From Vibrio ziniensis (lineage in GTDB: Bacteria > Pseudomonadota > Gammaproteobacteria > Enterobacterales > Vibrionaceae): a stretch of 64,000 bases of DNA. Both the position numbers and the translations under genes were made by a program. Below, piece by piece: positions 8,250 through 18,185 of the stretch. A model generated the notes under the pieces. That model was given only the letters and a program-made list of their open reading frames with translations. It was not told where the DNA came from and made no database searches. Every line of letters starts with the position of its first letter. Position 1 is the stretch's first letter. Where the stretch lies: positions 1,984,001 to 2,048,000 of the forward strand of contig NZ_CP049331.1 of NCBI RefSeq assembly GCF_011064285.1, in the 5' to 3' direction.

Positions 8250-9400
8250 AACGTCGACTCCATGGTCTTGATCAAAGCGCAAGCTAGCTTCGAAACATCT
8301 TGGACACTGTGATTCGCTGTTAACGTAATACGTAGTCTTGCTGCTCCTTCAGGAACAGTAGGTGGGCGGATAGCCGTCATCCAAAATCCCTCATTTTTTA
8401 ATTGGCATGAGGCGTTTATAGCCTTCTCAGCAGTGCCTAAGATGAAAGGTTTGATCGGAGTAGCGGTTTTCACATAGCCTTCTACAGACTGAAGCTGTTC
8501 GTCATACACGATGGAAAGCTCTCTCAGTTTTTCTCGACGCCACTCTTGCGTTTGTATCATGCCAATAGCATGAGTGATCGCGAACGCCTGAGAAGGAGGA
8601 ATGGCTGTTGAATAAACGTGGTGACGAGCAAACTGCGTGAGGTAGTTACCCAATTCTGCGCTACATAAAATAGCGGCTCCAGACAGCCCAAAAGCCTTGC
8701 CAAAAGTCACCACTAATATTTCTGGTTTGATACCCACGGAATTACAACTGCCTGCACCGTATTCACCGAGAACGCCAACGCCGTGAGCATCATCAACCAT
8801 TAACCATGCGTTATTGCGAGTGATGTGATGGATATAGGTAAGCGGCGACAAATCGCCATCCATGCTAAACACCCCTTCCGTTACCACCAGTGTATTTTCA
8901 TCACCCGAAAGTAGCTTAGAGAGGTGTTGAACATCGTTGTGCTTGAAGCGCTTCATTGTTGCTTCAGACAGCATTCCAGCTTCCATTAAAGATGCATGAT
9001 TCAGCTTATCTTGCAGTAACAGGTCTCCTTTGCGCATCAGAGCAAAAAGCAACGCTTGATTGGCGCTAAAACCCGAACCAAACAACACTGCTCTTTCAAA
9101 CCCTAGCCATTCACAAAGCGCATTCTCCAAACTAGCGTGTGCCGGAGAAAAACCTGTAACCAAAGGGGATGCACCACTACCAGCGCCGTAAATATCCAGC
9201 CCTTTTTGCCACGCTTCCACCAGCTCTTTATCCGAAGCTAAACCTAGATAATCGTTGCTGGAGAAGTTAACAAACAGGGCATCACCACAACGAGTCGAAA
9301 CTTGATTACCAGCATCTAACACATTCAGTGAGCGCGTTAGTCCCAAGTTTTCCCTTTCCAGCAATGCCCCTTGAACGCGAGATTTAAACTGTAGCGTCAT
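8246..9400 (-). CDS. bioF: 8-amino-7-oxononanoate synthase
   Basis: 384 residues, the normal length for this PLP-dependent alpha-oxoamine synthase, which joins pimeloyl-ACP and alanine. [10 protein letters not shown] is the conserved N-terminal motif, [12 protein letters not shown] follows, DDAHG (203-207) contains PLP contacts, and [10 protein letters not shown] holds the PLP lysine K235. Its start lies 17 bases inside the end of bioB, so it is translationally coupled. Second gene of bioBFCD. Confidence 0.95.
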   Translation of the reverse strand: MTLQFKSRVQGALLERENLGLTRSLNVLDAGNQVSTRCGDALFVNFSSNDYLGLASDKELVEAWQKGLDIYGAGSGASPLVTGFSPAHASLENALCEWLGFERAVLFGSGFSANQALLFALMRKGDLLLQDKLNHASLMEAGMLSEATMKRFKHNDVQHLSKLLSGDENTLVVTEGVFSMDGDLSPLTYIHHITRNNAWLMVDDAHGVGVLGEYGAGSCNSVGIKPEILVVTFGKAFGLSGAAILCSAELGNYLTQFARHHVYSTAIPPSQAFAITHAIGMIQTQEWRREKLRELSIVYDEQLQSVEGYVKTATPIKPFILGTAEKAINASCQLKNEGFWMTAIRPPTVPEGAARLRITLTANHSVQDVSKLACALIKTMESTL

Positions 9401-10436
9401 AGAATAAATCGTCTGCCGTTGGGCGAGACGCTACACGTTCTACAACACGATCCAACAGTTCGTTTTCTGCAATCTCATCAGGCTTCTGAACGACTTGCTG
9501 ACTATTAATGCCCAGCTTATTAAATAGCAACATATCGCTGTCTTCGGCTGGGTTTGGTGTCGTTAACAACTTGCAGCCATAGAAAATTGAGTTAGCGCCC
9601 GCCATAAAACACAGAGCTTGCATTTGCTCATTCATTTTTTCACGACCCGCAGACAGTCGAACTGCCGACTTAGGCATCATGATACGAGCCACAGCAATGA
9701 GGCGGATGAAATCAAAAGGTTCTACATCCTCCACATCTTCAAGCGGTGTGCCTTTCACTTTCACCAGCATGTTAATTGGCACGCTTTCTGGCTGAACCGA
9801 TAAGTTAGCCAGTTCGACCAACAAACCTGCCCTGTCGTTAGTGCTTTCACCCATACCGATAATGCCACCAGAACAGATCTTCATTCCCGCATCACGAACA
9901 TGTGAAAGGGTATCTAAGCGGTCTTGATAGGTTCGGGTAGTAATGATGTTTCCGTAGTATTCAGGCGAGGTATCGAGGTTATGGTTATAGTAATCAAGCC
10001 CAGCTTCAGCCAGTTCATTAGCCTGATCTGCATTCAGCATGCCAAGTGTCATACAGGTTTCTAATCCCATATTCTTAACGCCAGAAATCATCTCCTTCAG
10101 ATAAGGCATATCTCTGCTCTTTGGATTTTTCCAAGCCGCACCCATACAGAATCGAGTCGAGCCTGAATTTTTCGCCTTACGCGCTGCATCAAGCACACGC
10201 TCTACTTCCATTAAACGCTCTTTTTCTACGTCGGTGCGGTAATGCGCACTTTGAGGGCAATATTTGCAATCTTCCGGACAAGCACCTGTTTTGATGGAAA
10301 GCAGAGTACTTACTTGGACATAGTTATGAGGCTGATAGTGACGATGAACCAACTGAGCTTCAAACAGCAGATCCATGAATGGTTTTTCAAGCAGTGCCTT
10401 TACTTCAGACACAGTCCAGTTATGACGAACTTCCAC
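9384..10436 (-). CDS. bioB: Biotin synthase
   Basis: 350 residues. A radical-SAM enzyme that inserts sulfur into dethiobiotin. The radical-SAM cluster motif [15 protein letters not shown] gives cysteines C53, C57 and C60. [37 protein letters not shown] and [11 protein letters not shown] are standard BioB blocks, and [12 protein letters not shown] is near the C-terminus. First gene of the minus-strand biotin operon, 214 bases from divergent bioA. Confidence 0.97.
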   Translation of the reverse strand: MEVRHNWTVSEVKALLEKPFMDLLFEAQLVHRHYQPHNYVQVSTLLSIKTGACPEDCKYCPQSAHYRTDVEKERLMEVERVLDAARKAKNSGSTRFCMGAAWKNPKSRDMPYLKEMISGVKNMGLETCMTLGMLNADQANELAEAGLDYYNHNLDTSPEYYGNIITTRTYQDRLDTLSHVRDAGMKICSGGIIGMGESTNDRAGLLVELANLSVQPESVPINMLVKVKGTPLEDVEDVEPFDFIRLIAVARIMMPKSAVRLSAGREKMNEQMQALCFMAGANSIFYGCKLLTTPNPAEDSDMLLFNKLGINSQQVVQKPDEIAENELLDRVVERVASRPTADDLFYDATV

Positions 10437-10557
10437 GTGTAATCCTTATCAAAATTATTGTTGTTTGCCTGACTGCGCGTGGCACCTATTTACTTAGCGA
10501 GTTTCCACTTACCTGCTCGAACAAAATCCGAACATATCTAGGCATTTATGCTTGGTT

Positions 10558-10609
10558 AGTCTAACGACACACGATAGACTGTCAACACAACGAAGATCAT
10601 AAAGTTTAC
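10558..10609. promoter_or_regulatory. bioB promoter and candidate BirA operator in the bioB-bioA divergent region
   Basis: On the minus strand TTGACA (10580-10585), 16 bases, then TAGACT (10558-10563) forms a plausible bioB promoter. Overlapping its -35, GTCAAC (10581-10586) and GTTTAC (10604-10609) form an interrupted inverted repeat with a 17-base spacer. It resembles the TTGTAAAC...GTTTACAA layout of BirA operators, although the right half lacks the outer ACAA. The plus-strand bioA promoter must also lie here, but I could not fix it. Confidence 0.4.
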
Positions 10610-10650
10610 GTTAGATTATTTATTAATCATTTTATTTGCGAGTTTATAGC

Positions 10651-11931
10651 ATGGATTTAGCCTTTGATCGCCAGCACATCTGGCATCCCTATACTTCAAC
10701 TCTCACACCTCTGACCTGCTATCCAGTGAGTCATTCACAAGGTGTTTACCTGTATTTGGAAGATGAAACGGCGCTGGTGGATGGTATGTCTTCGTGGTGG
10801 TCGGCAATTCATGGCTACAATCATCCAGAGCTCAATCAAGCAGCCCACGACCAAATCAATAAGATGTCACACGTGATGTTCGGCGGAATTACTCATCAAC
10901 CTGCGATTGATGTATGTAAAAAGCTGCTTGCCATAGCGCCTAACAATTTGCAGCACGTTTTTCTGGCTGATTCTGGTTCAGTGGCGGTCGAAGTAAGCCT
11001 GAAAATGGCTTTGCAGTATTGGCACGCCAAAGGCGAAAGCCGCTCAAAATTCCTTACGCTGCGTCATGGTTATCATGGTGATACCTTTGCCGCTATGTCG
11101 GTGACTGACCCTGATAATTCGATGCACAACCTCTATAAAGGTTTTCTGCCACAACATATCTTTGCTCAGTCACCTCAAGGTGGTTTTTGGCAGCCTTGGG
11201 ATGAATCCGACATCGATGATTTTCGGGAGAAAATAGCCCAGCATCACTCACAGCTAGCTGCTGTGATATTAGAGCCAATCGTACAAGGCGCAGGGGGGAT
11301 GCGTATCTATCACCCTGAATTTCTACGCCGAGTTAGACAGCTTTGTGACGAGTACAACCTACTGTTGATACTGGATGAAATTGCGACCGGCTTTGGTCGT
11401 ACTGGGAAACTGTTTGCGTGTGAACATGCAGAAGTCCAACCGGACATATTGTGCCTAGGGAAAGCACTAACGGGGGGGTACATGACACTTTCCGCTACCC
11501 TCACAACCAAGAAAGTCGCCGATACGGTTTGTGGTGGCGAAGCGGGTTGCTTTATGCACGGACCCACTTTCATGGGCAATCCCCTAGCCTGTGCAGTGGC
11601 TTCTGCCAGCCTAGATATCATCGCAAGCGGGAAGTGGAAGCAGCAAGTACAACAGATCGAATCTTTCTTTGCTAAGGAATTAGTGAAGTTCGAAGCCTTT
11701 GAGCAAGTGAAACAGGTGCGATATTTAGGCGCGATTGGTGTGATAGAGACACATCACTCAGTCAATATGGAAATCATACAGGCGCTGTTTGTCGAATTGG
11801 GAGTATGGATTCGACCTTTCGGACGCCTGATTTACATCATGCCACCTTACATTAGTCAGCCTGAGCACCTCAATAAATTGCTCACGGCGATTAAGTCTGC
11901 GCTAAATACACCCGAGTGTTTTAATCAATAA
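10651..11931 (+). CDS. bioA: Adenosylmethionine-8-amino-7-oxononanoate aminotransferase
   Basis: 426 residues from the ATG at 10651; a TTG five codons upstream is less likely. This class-III PLP aminotransferase uses SAM as amino donor to make 7,8-diaminopelargonate. The N-terminal DRQHIWHPYTS and the GMSSWWSAIHGYNHP region are diagnostic for BioA. LILDEIATGFGRTG contains the PLP aspartate (D242), and LGKALTGGYM the PLP lysine (K271). Divergent from bioBFCD, with a shared control region, and ending at a bidirectional terminator. Confidence 0.96.
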   Translation: MDLAFDRQHIWHPYTSTLTPLTCYPVSHSQGVYLYLEDETALVDGMSSWWSAIHGYNHPELNQAAHDQINKMSHVMFGGITHQPAIDVCKKLLAIAPNNLQHVFLADSGSVAVEVSLKMALQYWHAKGESRSKFLTLRHGYHGDTFAAMSVTDPDNSMHNLYKGFLPQHIFAQSPQGGFWQPWDESDIDDFREKIAQHHSQLAAVILEPIVQGAGGMRIYHPEFLRRVRQLCDEYNLLLILDEIATGFGRTGKLFACEHAEVQPDILCLGKALTGGYMTLSATLTTKKVADTVCGGEAGCFMHGPTFMGNPLACAVASASLDIIASGKWKQQVQQIESFFAKELVKFEAFEQVKQVRYLGAIGVIETHHSVNMEIIQALFVELGVWIRPFGRLIYIMPPYISQPEHLNKLLTAIKSALNTPECFNQ

Positions 11932-11933
11932 AA

Positions 11934-11963
11934 AAACGCCATGGGTTTGAATCCATGGCGTTT
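11934..11963. terminator. Bidirectional terminator between bioA and nirD
   Basis: AAACGCCATGG (11934-11944) pairs with CCATGGCGTTT (11953-11963). It is preceded by an A-run that becomes a T-run for the minus-strand nir operon. It lies immediately after the bioA stop and 14 bases from the nirD stop. Confidence 0.85.
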
Positions 11964-11976
11964 AACCAAAGTGTGG

Positions 11977-12318
11977 TTAAGCAGCAACAACATTTGAGCT
12001 TGCTAGATACACTTCTCCTTCTTTGATAAACACGGACCACGTTTTTAACTGAAATTCTGGTTTTTCTACGCACTCACCGGTTTCAAGTTTAAAGTGCTGC
12101 TTGTAAAGAGGAGAAGCCACACAAAGCTCTCCTTTTACATCACCCACAATGCCTCGGCTAATTACGTTTGCCTGTCCAATTGGATCCCAGTTTTGTACCG
12201 CAAAGACTTGCTGCTCCGTATGGGGAACAAAAAACAGCGCGACTTGTTCACCGCCAATCAAAGCGCCACACCCTTGCAAAGGCATTAAGTCATCCAGTTT
12301 ACAAATACGTTCCATCAT
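11977..12318 (-). CDS. nirD: Nitrite reductase (NADH) small subunit
   Basis: 113 residues, the normal size. NirD is a Rieske-fold partner of NirB in cytoplasmic NADH-dependent reduction of nitrite to ammonia. The NirD family keeps the fold but usually lacks the cluster ligands; here no paired C-x-H / C-x2-H motifs are seen, as expected. Recognisable segments are QVFAVQNWDPIGQANVISRG and VASPLYKQHFKLETGEC. It follows nirB by two bases, with AGGAG eight bases before the ATG. Last gene of the operon. Confidence 0.93.
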   Translation of the reverse strand: MMERICKLDDLMPLQGCGALIGGEQVALFFVPHTEQQVFAVQNWDPIGQANVISRGIVGDVKGELCVASPLYKQHFKLETGECVEKPEFQLKTWSVFIKEGEVYLASSNVVAA

Positions 12319-12320
12319 GA

Positions 12321-14804
12321 TTAAAGCTCCTGAACTACTGGGATGCGCTGTTCGCGTATACGTTGATATGGCAGAGCCATGCTTCCCTCTTGGTGGTTAA
12401 TAAATGGGCGGAATTTACGCAATTTTTCTTCGGATTCCACCGTACTCTTCCACTCACATTGGTAAGAATTGATCACATGGGACATCTGCTGCTCTAACTG
12501 TTCACACAACTCTAGAGAGTCATCGATGACCACTTGTTTTAGGTAGTCCAATCCACCCTCTAAGTTCTCCAGCCATACCGATGTACGTTGCAATTTATCG
12601 GCAGTACGAACATAGAACATAAGGACACGGTCAATCAGTGCAATTAGCTGCTCTTTTGAAAGGTCGGATGCCAGCAGATCTGCGTGACGTGGACGCATAC
12701 CACCGTTACCACAAACGTAAAGGTTCCAACCATTTTCAGTTGCTATCACACCAATATCTTTGCTTTGTGCTTCGGCACATTCACGAGTACAACCCGATAC
12801 AGCAAATTTGAGTTTGTGTGGTGAACGTAGACCCTTGTAACGGTTTTCTAACTCAATCGCCAAGCCGACGGAATCGTCCACACCGTAGCGACACCATGTT
12901 GAACCAACGCAAGACTTCACAGTACGTAGTGATTTACCGTAGGCATGTCCAGTTTCAAAACCTGCGTTAATCAGTTCACGCCAGATTTCAGGTAACTGTT
13001 CCATTTGCGCACCAAACAGATCGACCCTCTGTCCACCAGTGATCTTAGTGTAAAGGTCGTATTTCTTAGCCACTTCACCCAGAACAATCAGTTTGTCCGG
13101 CGTAATTTCACCCCCCGGAACACGAGGAACAATCGAGTAAGACCCGTCTTTCTGCATGTTTGCCATGAAAGCGTCATTGGTATCCTGCAAACGACTGAGT
13201 TTCGGTTCCATAATATGTTCGTTCCATAGCGAAGCGAAAACTGACGCCGCTGTTGGTTTACATAAATCACACCCTAAACCATGACCATGTTTTTCCAGCA
13301 AAGTATCGAAGTCTTTAATCTCTTCTACCTGACAGATGTGGAAGAGCTCTTGGCGCGAATACTCAAAGTGCTCACAAACGTGATTGTTCACTTCCATACC
13401 CATAGCGACCAACTCTGCATCGAGAACGGATTTCACCATGCTAGAACAGCCGCCACAGCCAGTACCTGCTTTGGTTACCGCTTTCAAGTCATTCAGTTCA
13501 ACGGCGCCTGCATGAATGGCTTTTACTAGCGTACCTTTCGTCACGTTATGACAAGAACAGATCATAGTATCGTCTGATACTTCGCCACTGAGCGATGAAG
13601 TATCAAACAGCAAATAAGCCGGATGCTCTGGCAATACCGTTTTGTTTAAGTACGCTTGTAATAGCGCGTCGTAATCAGAGTTATCACCGACAAGAATTGC
13701 ACCTAAAAGCTGAGTACCACTTTGGTCAACCACCAGTTTTTTGTAACTACCGCTGCAGGTATCTTGAAGTACTAACTCTTGAGCACCTTCGGTTTGCATT
13801 TGCGCATCGCCAATCGATGCCACATCTACACCCAGAAGTTTGAGTTTGGTACTCATATCTGCGCCAGTGAAATCACCACCTTGTCCCATAATTTGTCCAG
13901 CAACCGCACGCGCCATTGCATATCCCGGTGCAACCAGACCGAAGATACGTTGTTGCCAAAGTGCACATTCACCAATCGCGTAAATGTTTGCATCACTGGT
14001 TTGGCAGCTGTCATTAATGACGATACCACCGCGCTCTCCAATCTCGAGTCCAGACTGACGAGCAAGAGCATCCTGCGGGCGAATACCAGCTGAGAAGACA
14101 ATCACATCCACTTCAAGAGGTTGTGCATCTTTAAACACCATACGGTGCTTCGCTGTTTCACCATCAATGATCTTTTCTGTTGCCGTTGATGTGTGCACTT
14201 TTAGACCCAGTTTTTCGATTTTCTCTTTCAGAACCGAACCTGCCCCATCGTCTAGTTGGACAGGCATTAAGCGAGGCGCAAACTCAATAACGTGTGTTTC
14301 CACACCGAGAAGACGCAATGCGTTCGCCGCTTCAAGACCAAGCAAACCACCGCCAATCACCGCGCCAGTTTTTGCTTTATCACAAGCACTGCGGATCGAT
14401 GACAAATCATCGAGTGTACGATAGACAAAGATACCGTCACGCTCATACCCTGGCACTGGCGGTACAAATGGATAAGAACCGGTGGCTAGCACAAGCGTGT
14501 CATAACCCAACACATCATCACCATCTAAGATGATGCTTTTCTGTACACGGTTAATGGCGGTTACTTCACTGCCCAAAATCAAATTGATTCCGTGTTTTTG
14601 ATACCACTCTTCACTGCTCAGCATTAAGTCTTCGTGTGACTTGCCAGAGAACAGCGATGACAGTTGAACTCGGTCATAAGCGATGAAACGCTCTTCACCA
14701 ATAACCGTAATACGTTTTTCCAAATGAGCTTGCTGCTCGACCAATTTAGCAACTAGGTGATGTCCAACCATTCCATTGCCGACAATAACGATATGTTCCA
14801 TCAT
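12321..14804 (-). CDS. nirB: Nitrite reductase (NADH) large subunit
   Basis: 827 residues, close to other NirB proteins (about 840). Domains in order: FAD-binding pyridine nucleotide-disulfide oxidoreductase (IVIVGNGMVGHHLV at the start, AVIGGGLLGLEAANAL near 150 for NADH); BFD-type 2Fe-2S domain (CSCHNVTKG with CGGCSSMV, about 417-455); a second short cysteine region (GLGCDLCKP); then the sulfite/nitrite reductase ferredoxin-like and 4Fe-4S/siroheme domains with CVGSTWCRYG and SGCTRECAEA supplying the cluster cysteines. It reduces nitrite by six electrons in the cytoplasm. Siroheme supply is served by the nearby cobA. Confidence 0.96.
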   Translation of the reverse strand: MMEHIVIVGNGMVGHHLVAKLVEQQAHLEKRITVIGEERFIAYDRVQLSSLFSGKSHEDLMLSSEEWYQKHGINLILGSEVTAINRVQKSIILDGDDVLGYDTLVLATGSYPFVPPVPGYERDGIFVYRTLDDLSSIRSACDKAKTGAVIGGGLLGLEAANALRLLGVETHVIEFAPRLMPVQLDDGAGSVLKEKIEKLGLKVHTSTATEKIIDGETAKHRMVFKDAQPLEVDVIVFSAGIRPQDALARQSGLEIGERGGIVINDSCQTSDANIYAIGECALWQQRIFGLVAPGYAMARAVAGQIMGQGGDFTGADMSTKLKLLGVDVASIGDAQMQTEGAQELVLQDTCSGSYKKLVVDQSGTQLLGAILVGDNSDYDALLQAYLNKTVLPEHPAYLLFDTSSLSGEVSDDTMICSCHNVTKGTLVKAIHAGAVELNDLKAVTKAGTGCGGCSSMVKSVLDAELVAMGMEVNNHVCEHFEYSRQELFHICQVEEIKDFDTLLEKHGHGLGCDLCKPTAASVFASLWNEHIMEPKLSRLQDTNDAFMANMQKDGSYSIVPRVPGGEITPDKLIVLGEVAKKYDLYTKITGGQRVDLFGAQMEQLPEIWRELINAGFETGHAYGKSLRTVKSCVGSTWCRYGVDDSVGLAIELENRYKGLRSPHKLKFAVSGCTRECAEAQSKDIGVIATENGWNLYVCGNGGMRPRHADLLASDLSKEQLIALIDRVLMFYVRTADKLQRTSVWLENLEGGLDYLKQVVIDDSLELCEQLEQQMSHVINSYQCEWKSTVESEEKLRKFRPFINHQEGSMALPYQRIREQRIPVVQEL

Positions 14805-14815
14805 GAGATTCTTCC

Positions 14816-15643
14816 TTAAGCCGTTTTTGCCATAGGAGCAGCAACCTTTTGAGCTGCCTCAGTTTTCGTTTGCTTTTCATACAAAAAGCGCAGTACAGAT
14901 TGACGATATTTTTGATACGTCGGGTTGTCCGCTAATGCCACTCGATCACGAGGTCTTGGTAGTTCAATCTCAAGCACTTCGCCCACAGTTGCAGCAGGAC
15001 CATTAGTCATCATGATGATCTTGTCTGATAGCAGTACCGCTTCATCCACATCGTGAGTAATCATGATGACGGTATTGTTCAATTCAGCCTGAATTTCCAT
15101 GGTGGCGTCTTGTAGACGAGCACGTGTTAACGCATCCAAAGCACCAAACGGCTCATCCATAAGCAACACTTTTGGCTGCAAAGCCAACGCTCTAGCAATA
15201 CCTACGCGCTGTTTCATGCCGCCTGAAATTTCATCAGGTTTTTTATCTGCCGCGTGATCCATTTGAATCAGATTCAGATAGTGGTCCACCTGCTCTTTGA
15301 CCCAACTTTTTGACTTACCCTTAGCGATTTGCTTAACAGCCAGTTCAACGTTTTGATAAACGGTTAGCCAAGGCAATAAAGAGTGGTTCTGGAACACAAC
15401 AGCACGCTCTGGCCCTGGGCCATCAACTTCACGCCCGTCCAGAATTACCCCTCCATCGGTCGGGTTATGCAGCCCAGCCACGAGGTTTAATACTGTTGAC
15501 TTACCGCAGCCTGAATGCCCAATTAATGATACAAACTCGCCCTTTTGAATCTGAAGATTGACGTTTTTCAGAGCCACAAATTCACCTTGTGGCGTTGGGA
15601 AACGCATGCCGAGTTGTGATAAATCTAAAAATGCTTTTGACAT
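14816..15643 (-). CDS. nasD: Nitrate ABC transporter, ATP-binding protein
   Basis: 275 residues. Walker A is GHSGCGKST, the signature is EISGGMKQRVGIARAL, Walker B is VLLMDEPFGALD, and the H-loop is ITHDVDEAVLLSDKI. This is the NrtD/SsuB/TauB group of anion importers. Twelve bases separate it from nirB and twelve from the permease gene, so transport and reduction are expressed together. The symbol follows Klebsiella nasFED usage; nrtD is an equivalent name. Confidence 0.9.
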   Translation of the reverse strand: MSKAFLDLSQLGMRFPTPQGEFVALKNVNLQIQKGEFVSLIGHSGCGKSTVLNLVAGLHNPTDGGVILDGREVDGPGPERAVVFQNHSLLPWLTVYQNVELAVKQIAKGKSKSWVKEQVDHYLNLIQMDHAADKKPDEISGGMKQRVGIARALALQPKVLLMDEPFGALDALTRARLQDATMEIQAELNNTVIMITHDVDEAVLLSDKIIMMTNGPAATVGEVLEIELPRPRDRVALADNPTYQKYRQSVLRFLYEKQTKTEAAQKVAAPMAKTA

Positions 15644-15655
15644 GAGAATTCTCCC

Positions 15656-16624
15656 TTAGCGAAGCTCTTGTTGTTTGTTCCAAGACAGGCGTTTTTGCAG
15701 TTTGAGCATGCCTCTGTCGAGTAGCAGACCGATAAAACCAATCACAAATACCGCCACCATGATTCTGCCCAGAGAAGCTGAGCTGCCATTTTGGAATTCA
15801 TCCCACACAAATTTTCCTAAGCCTGGGTTTTGCGCCAACATTTCAGCGGCGATCAAAACCATCCAAGCGATACCAAGAGAGAGACGTAATCCGGTGAAAA
15901 TCATTGGAATGGCTGACGGCAGTACGATAGTACGAATGTGTGCCCACCAAGAAAGGCGTAACACCTTACTTACGTTCAACAGGTCTTTATCCACACTGGT
16001 CACGCCCACAGCAGTGTTGATCAGCGTTGGCCACAAGCTACAAAGCGCAACGGTAAATAGAGAATTCACAAAAGATTTCGCAAACAACGGGTCATCACTG
16101 ACATATGTCGCACTCACCACCATGGTCACAATAGGCAACCAAGCGAGTGGTGATACCGGTTTAAGCAGTTGAATAATTGGGTTAAACGCTTGATACATCC
16201 CTTGGTTAAGACCCAGTACGATGCCAAGCGGAATCGCGATAACCGAAGCCAACATAAATCCCGCCGCCACAGTTACAAGGCTGGTACCGATCTGGTCAAA
16301 AAAGGTTGGTTTACCTGTGTACGGGCGAATCTTCACTTCTGCATTTGGATCCTTCGCCAGTTTGGCTTCATTGCGCTTGTGTTGTTTTTCGATAAAAGCG
16401 TGCTCTTTTTCACGCTCCTGTAAATGTTCATCAATCAGGTTGGTAAACTGAGTAAAAGTTTGCACCGGCCCAGGCAGAGCGCCCAATGAGGTCTCGACCT
16501 GTTTGGCAGCCAAATGCCAGAACATCAGAAAAAAGCAGATTCCCAGTAATGGCCATAGCAACATTTTGCTGCGGCTGACAACCTGTGTGCGGCTCGGAAT
16601 CAGTGAAATAACATTGCTCGACAT
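15656..16624 (-). CDS. nasE: Nitrate ABC transporter, permease
   Basis: 322 residues. There is an N-terminal membrane segment at about 20-38, then an unusually charged soluble insertion (about 65-105, KEHAFIEKQHKRNEAKL). The BPD_transp_1 domain follows, with about five more segments and the EAA-loop region STVLRLSWWAHIRTIVLPSAIP-like around 220-240. Family NrtB/CmpB. The 40-residue charged loop is a known feature of NrtB-like permeases as far as I recall. 93 bases downstream of nasF, with a stem-loop between. Confidence 0.88.
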   Translation of the reverse strand: MSSNVISLIPSRTQVVSRSKMLLWPLLGICFFLMFWHLAAKQVETSLGALPGPVQTFTQFTNLIDEHLQEREKEHAFIEKQHKRNEAKLAKDPNAEVKIRPYTGKPTFFDQIGTSLVTVAAGFMLASVIAIPLGIVLGLNQGMYQAFNPIIQLLKPVSPLAWLPIVTMVVSATYVSDDPLFAKSFVNSLFTVALCSLWPTLINTAVGVTSVDKDLLNVSKVLRLSWWAHIRTIVLPSAIPMIFTGLRLSLGIAWMVLIAAEMLAQNPGLGKFVWDEFQNGSSASLGRIMVAVFVIGFIGLLLDRGMLKLQKRLSWNKQQELR

Positions 16625-16683
16625 AGCAAACTCCTTGGCTTTTAGGGTCTGTTCGCCCTACGACTTCCATGTGAATCTTTTTG

Positions 16684-16709
16684 CTTGGAGGCACCTAAGT
16701 GCCTCCAAG
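16684..16709. other. Intercistronic stem-loop between nasF and nasE
   Basis: CTTGGAGGCAC (16684-16694) pairs perfectly with GTGCCTCCAAG (16699-16709) around a four-base loop. It lies nine bases beyond the nasF stop on the minus strand. The sequence after it on that strand (CAAAAAGATTC) has no T-run, so it is probably an mRNA-stabilising hairpin rather than a terminator. Confidence 0.65.
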
Positions 16710-16717
16710 ACTGACAC

Positions 16718-18100
16718 TTAAACTTTGTCTTTACCTTTCAAGCCAATAGAGAACTTCTCTAGATATGCATTTGGCTGATGACCGTCATAAACGATGTTGT
16801 CGATAAAGTGTTTTTGCGGCTCGCGGAACCCATCCATTTTGTTGAAATCAGGAAAATCTTTCGCAGTTAGGGTGCTATCTTCAATCAGAGATTGAGCGGC
16901 CTGTTGATAGATGTCTGGACGATAAACTTCCTTAGCAACTTGCATGTACCAGTCATCCGTTTTCTGCTCTGGAATTTGTCCCCAGCGGCGCATCTGTGTT
17001 AGATACCAAATCGCATCGCTGTAATATGGGTAAGTTGCGTTGTGGCGGAAGAATACGTTGAAATCTGGCACTTCACGCTTATCGCCTTTCTCGTACTCAA
17101 ACGTACCTGTCATTGAGTTGGCAATCACTTCTGCATCCGCACCTACGTATTGGCTTTTCGCTAACAGATTCACGGCTGCTTGGCGGTTGGCGTTGTTATT
17201 TTCGTCCAACCAATACGCCGCACGAATTAGCGCTCTTACTACACGTAAATGGGTATTCGGGTACTTTTCAGCCCAAGCTTTTGATACACCGAAAACTTTC
17301 TCTGGGTTGTTTTTCCAGATCTCGTAATCCGTGACAACAGGAACACCGATACCTTTGAACACTGCTTGTTGGTTCCACGGTTCACCGACGCAGTAACCTT
17401 CAATGGTGCCCGCTTCCATCGTTGATGGCATTTGAGGAGGTGGTGTCACACTCAGCAAAACATCCGCTTTTAGCTGACCACTATTATCACCTGTAGCCGG
17501 AGCGTAATAGCCTGGATTGATGCCACCAGCGGCTAGCCAGTAACGTAACTCGTAGTTATGTGTAGAAACTGGGAATACCATACCCATATTGAACGATTTA
17601 CCTTGGTCGCGATATTTCGTCACTACCGGCTTTAAAGCATCCGCTTTAATTGGGTGAGCAATTTTTCCGTCACTTTCTTTAGCAAGAAATGGCTTCATCT
17701 GCTCCCAAGTGTTGTTGGATACGGTAATGGCATTGCCATTCAAATCCATGCTAAATGCGGTAACAATTTCTGCCTTGGTCCCAATACCAATAGTGGCGCC
17801 TAGAGGCTGACCCGCCAGCATGTGAGCGCCATCTAACTCACCGTCAATGACGCGATCCAATAACACTTTCCAGTTTGCTTGAGCTTCCAAAGTAACGTAC
17901 AAGCCTTCATCTTCGAAAAAGCCTTGCTCATAAGCCACAGCAAGTGGAGCCATATCCGTCAGCTTAATAAAGCCAAATTTTAAGTCTTCAATTTCAGGCT
18001 CACCGATTTGTGCGTACGCATGGGTACTGATCAGTGAAGCTGAAGTTGCAAGTGAAGCGCCTAGCACTAAAGTGCGCATCCATGGCTTGATATATTGCAT
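16718..18100 (-). CDS. nasF: Nitrate ABC transporter, periplasmic nitrate-binding protein
   Basis: 460 residues. The N-terminal signal peptide MRTLVLGASLATSASLIS...AYAQ is Sec-like, with cleavage after AYA. The mature part begins DLKFGFIKLTDMAPLAVAYE, the recognisable opening of the NrtA/CmpA/NasF family, and has ANWKVLLDRVIDGELDGAHML, EGYCVGEPWNQQAVFKGIG and DWYMQVAKEVYRPD. It binds nitrate (some relatives bind bicarbonate) and delivers it to NasED. First gene of nasFED-nirBD; a regulatory leader with an intrinsic terminator precedes it. Confidence 0.93.
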   Translation of the reverse strand: MQYIKPWMRTLVLGASLATSASLISTHAYAQIGEPEIEDLKFGFIKLTDMAPLAVAYEQGFFEDEGLYVTLEAQANWKVLLDRVIDGELDGAHMLAGQPLGATIGIGTKAEIVTAFSMDLNGNAITVSNNTWEQMKPFLAKESDGKIAHPIKADALKPVVTKYRDQGKSFNMGMVFPVSTHNYELRYWLAAGGINPGYYAPATGDNSGQLKADVLLSVTPPPQMPSTMEAGTIEGYCVGEPWNQQAVFKGIGVPVVTDYEIWKNNPEKVFGVSKAWAEKYPNTHLRVVRALIRAAYWLDENNNANRQAAVNLLAKSQYVGADAEVIANSMTGTFEYEKGDKREVPDFNVFFRHNATYPYYSDAIWYLTQMRRWGQIPEQKTDDWYMQVAKEVYRPDIYQQAAQSLIEDSTLTAKDFPDFNKMDGFREPQKHFIDNIVYDGHQPNAYLEKFSIGLKGKDKV

Positions 18101-18137
18101 AGCAATACTCCCTTTCCTTATAACGAACCCAAAAACA

Positions 18138-18174
18138 AAAAGGCGCTACTGCCCGAATGAGCAGTAGCGCCTTT
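18138..18174 (-). terminator. Leader terminator of the nasF operon (antitermination target)
   Basis: A 14-base stem (18138-18152 with 18161-18174, core GGCGCTACTGC / GCAGTAGCGCC) and eight-base loop. Read on the minus strand it is followed by TTTTTGTTTTTGGG. It lies 38 bases before the nasF start, in the untranslated leader rather than after a gene, so it can only act as an attenuator. It sits directly downstream of the two ANTAR-type hairpins. Confidence 0.9.
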
Positions 18175-18185
18175 GCTATTTCTTT

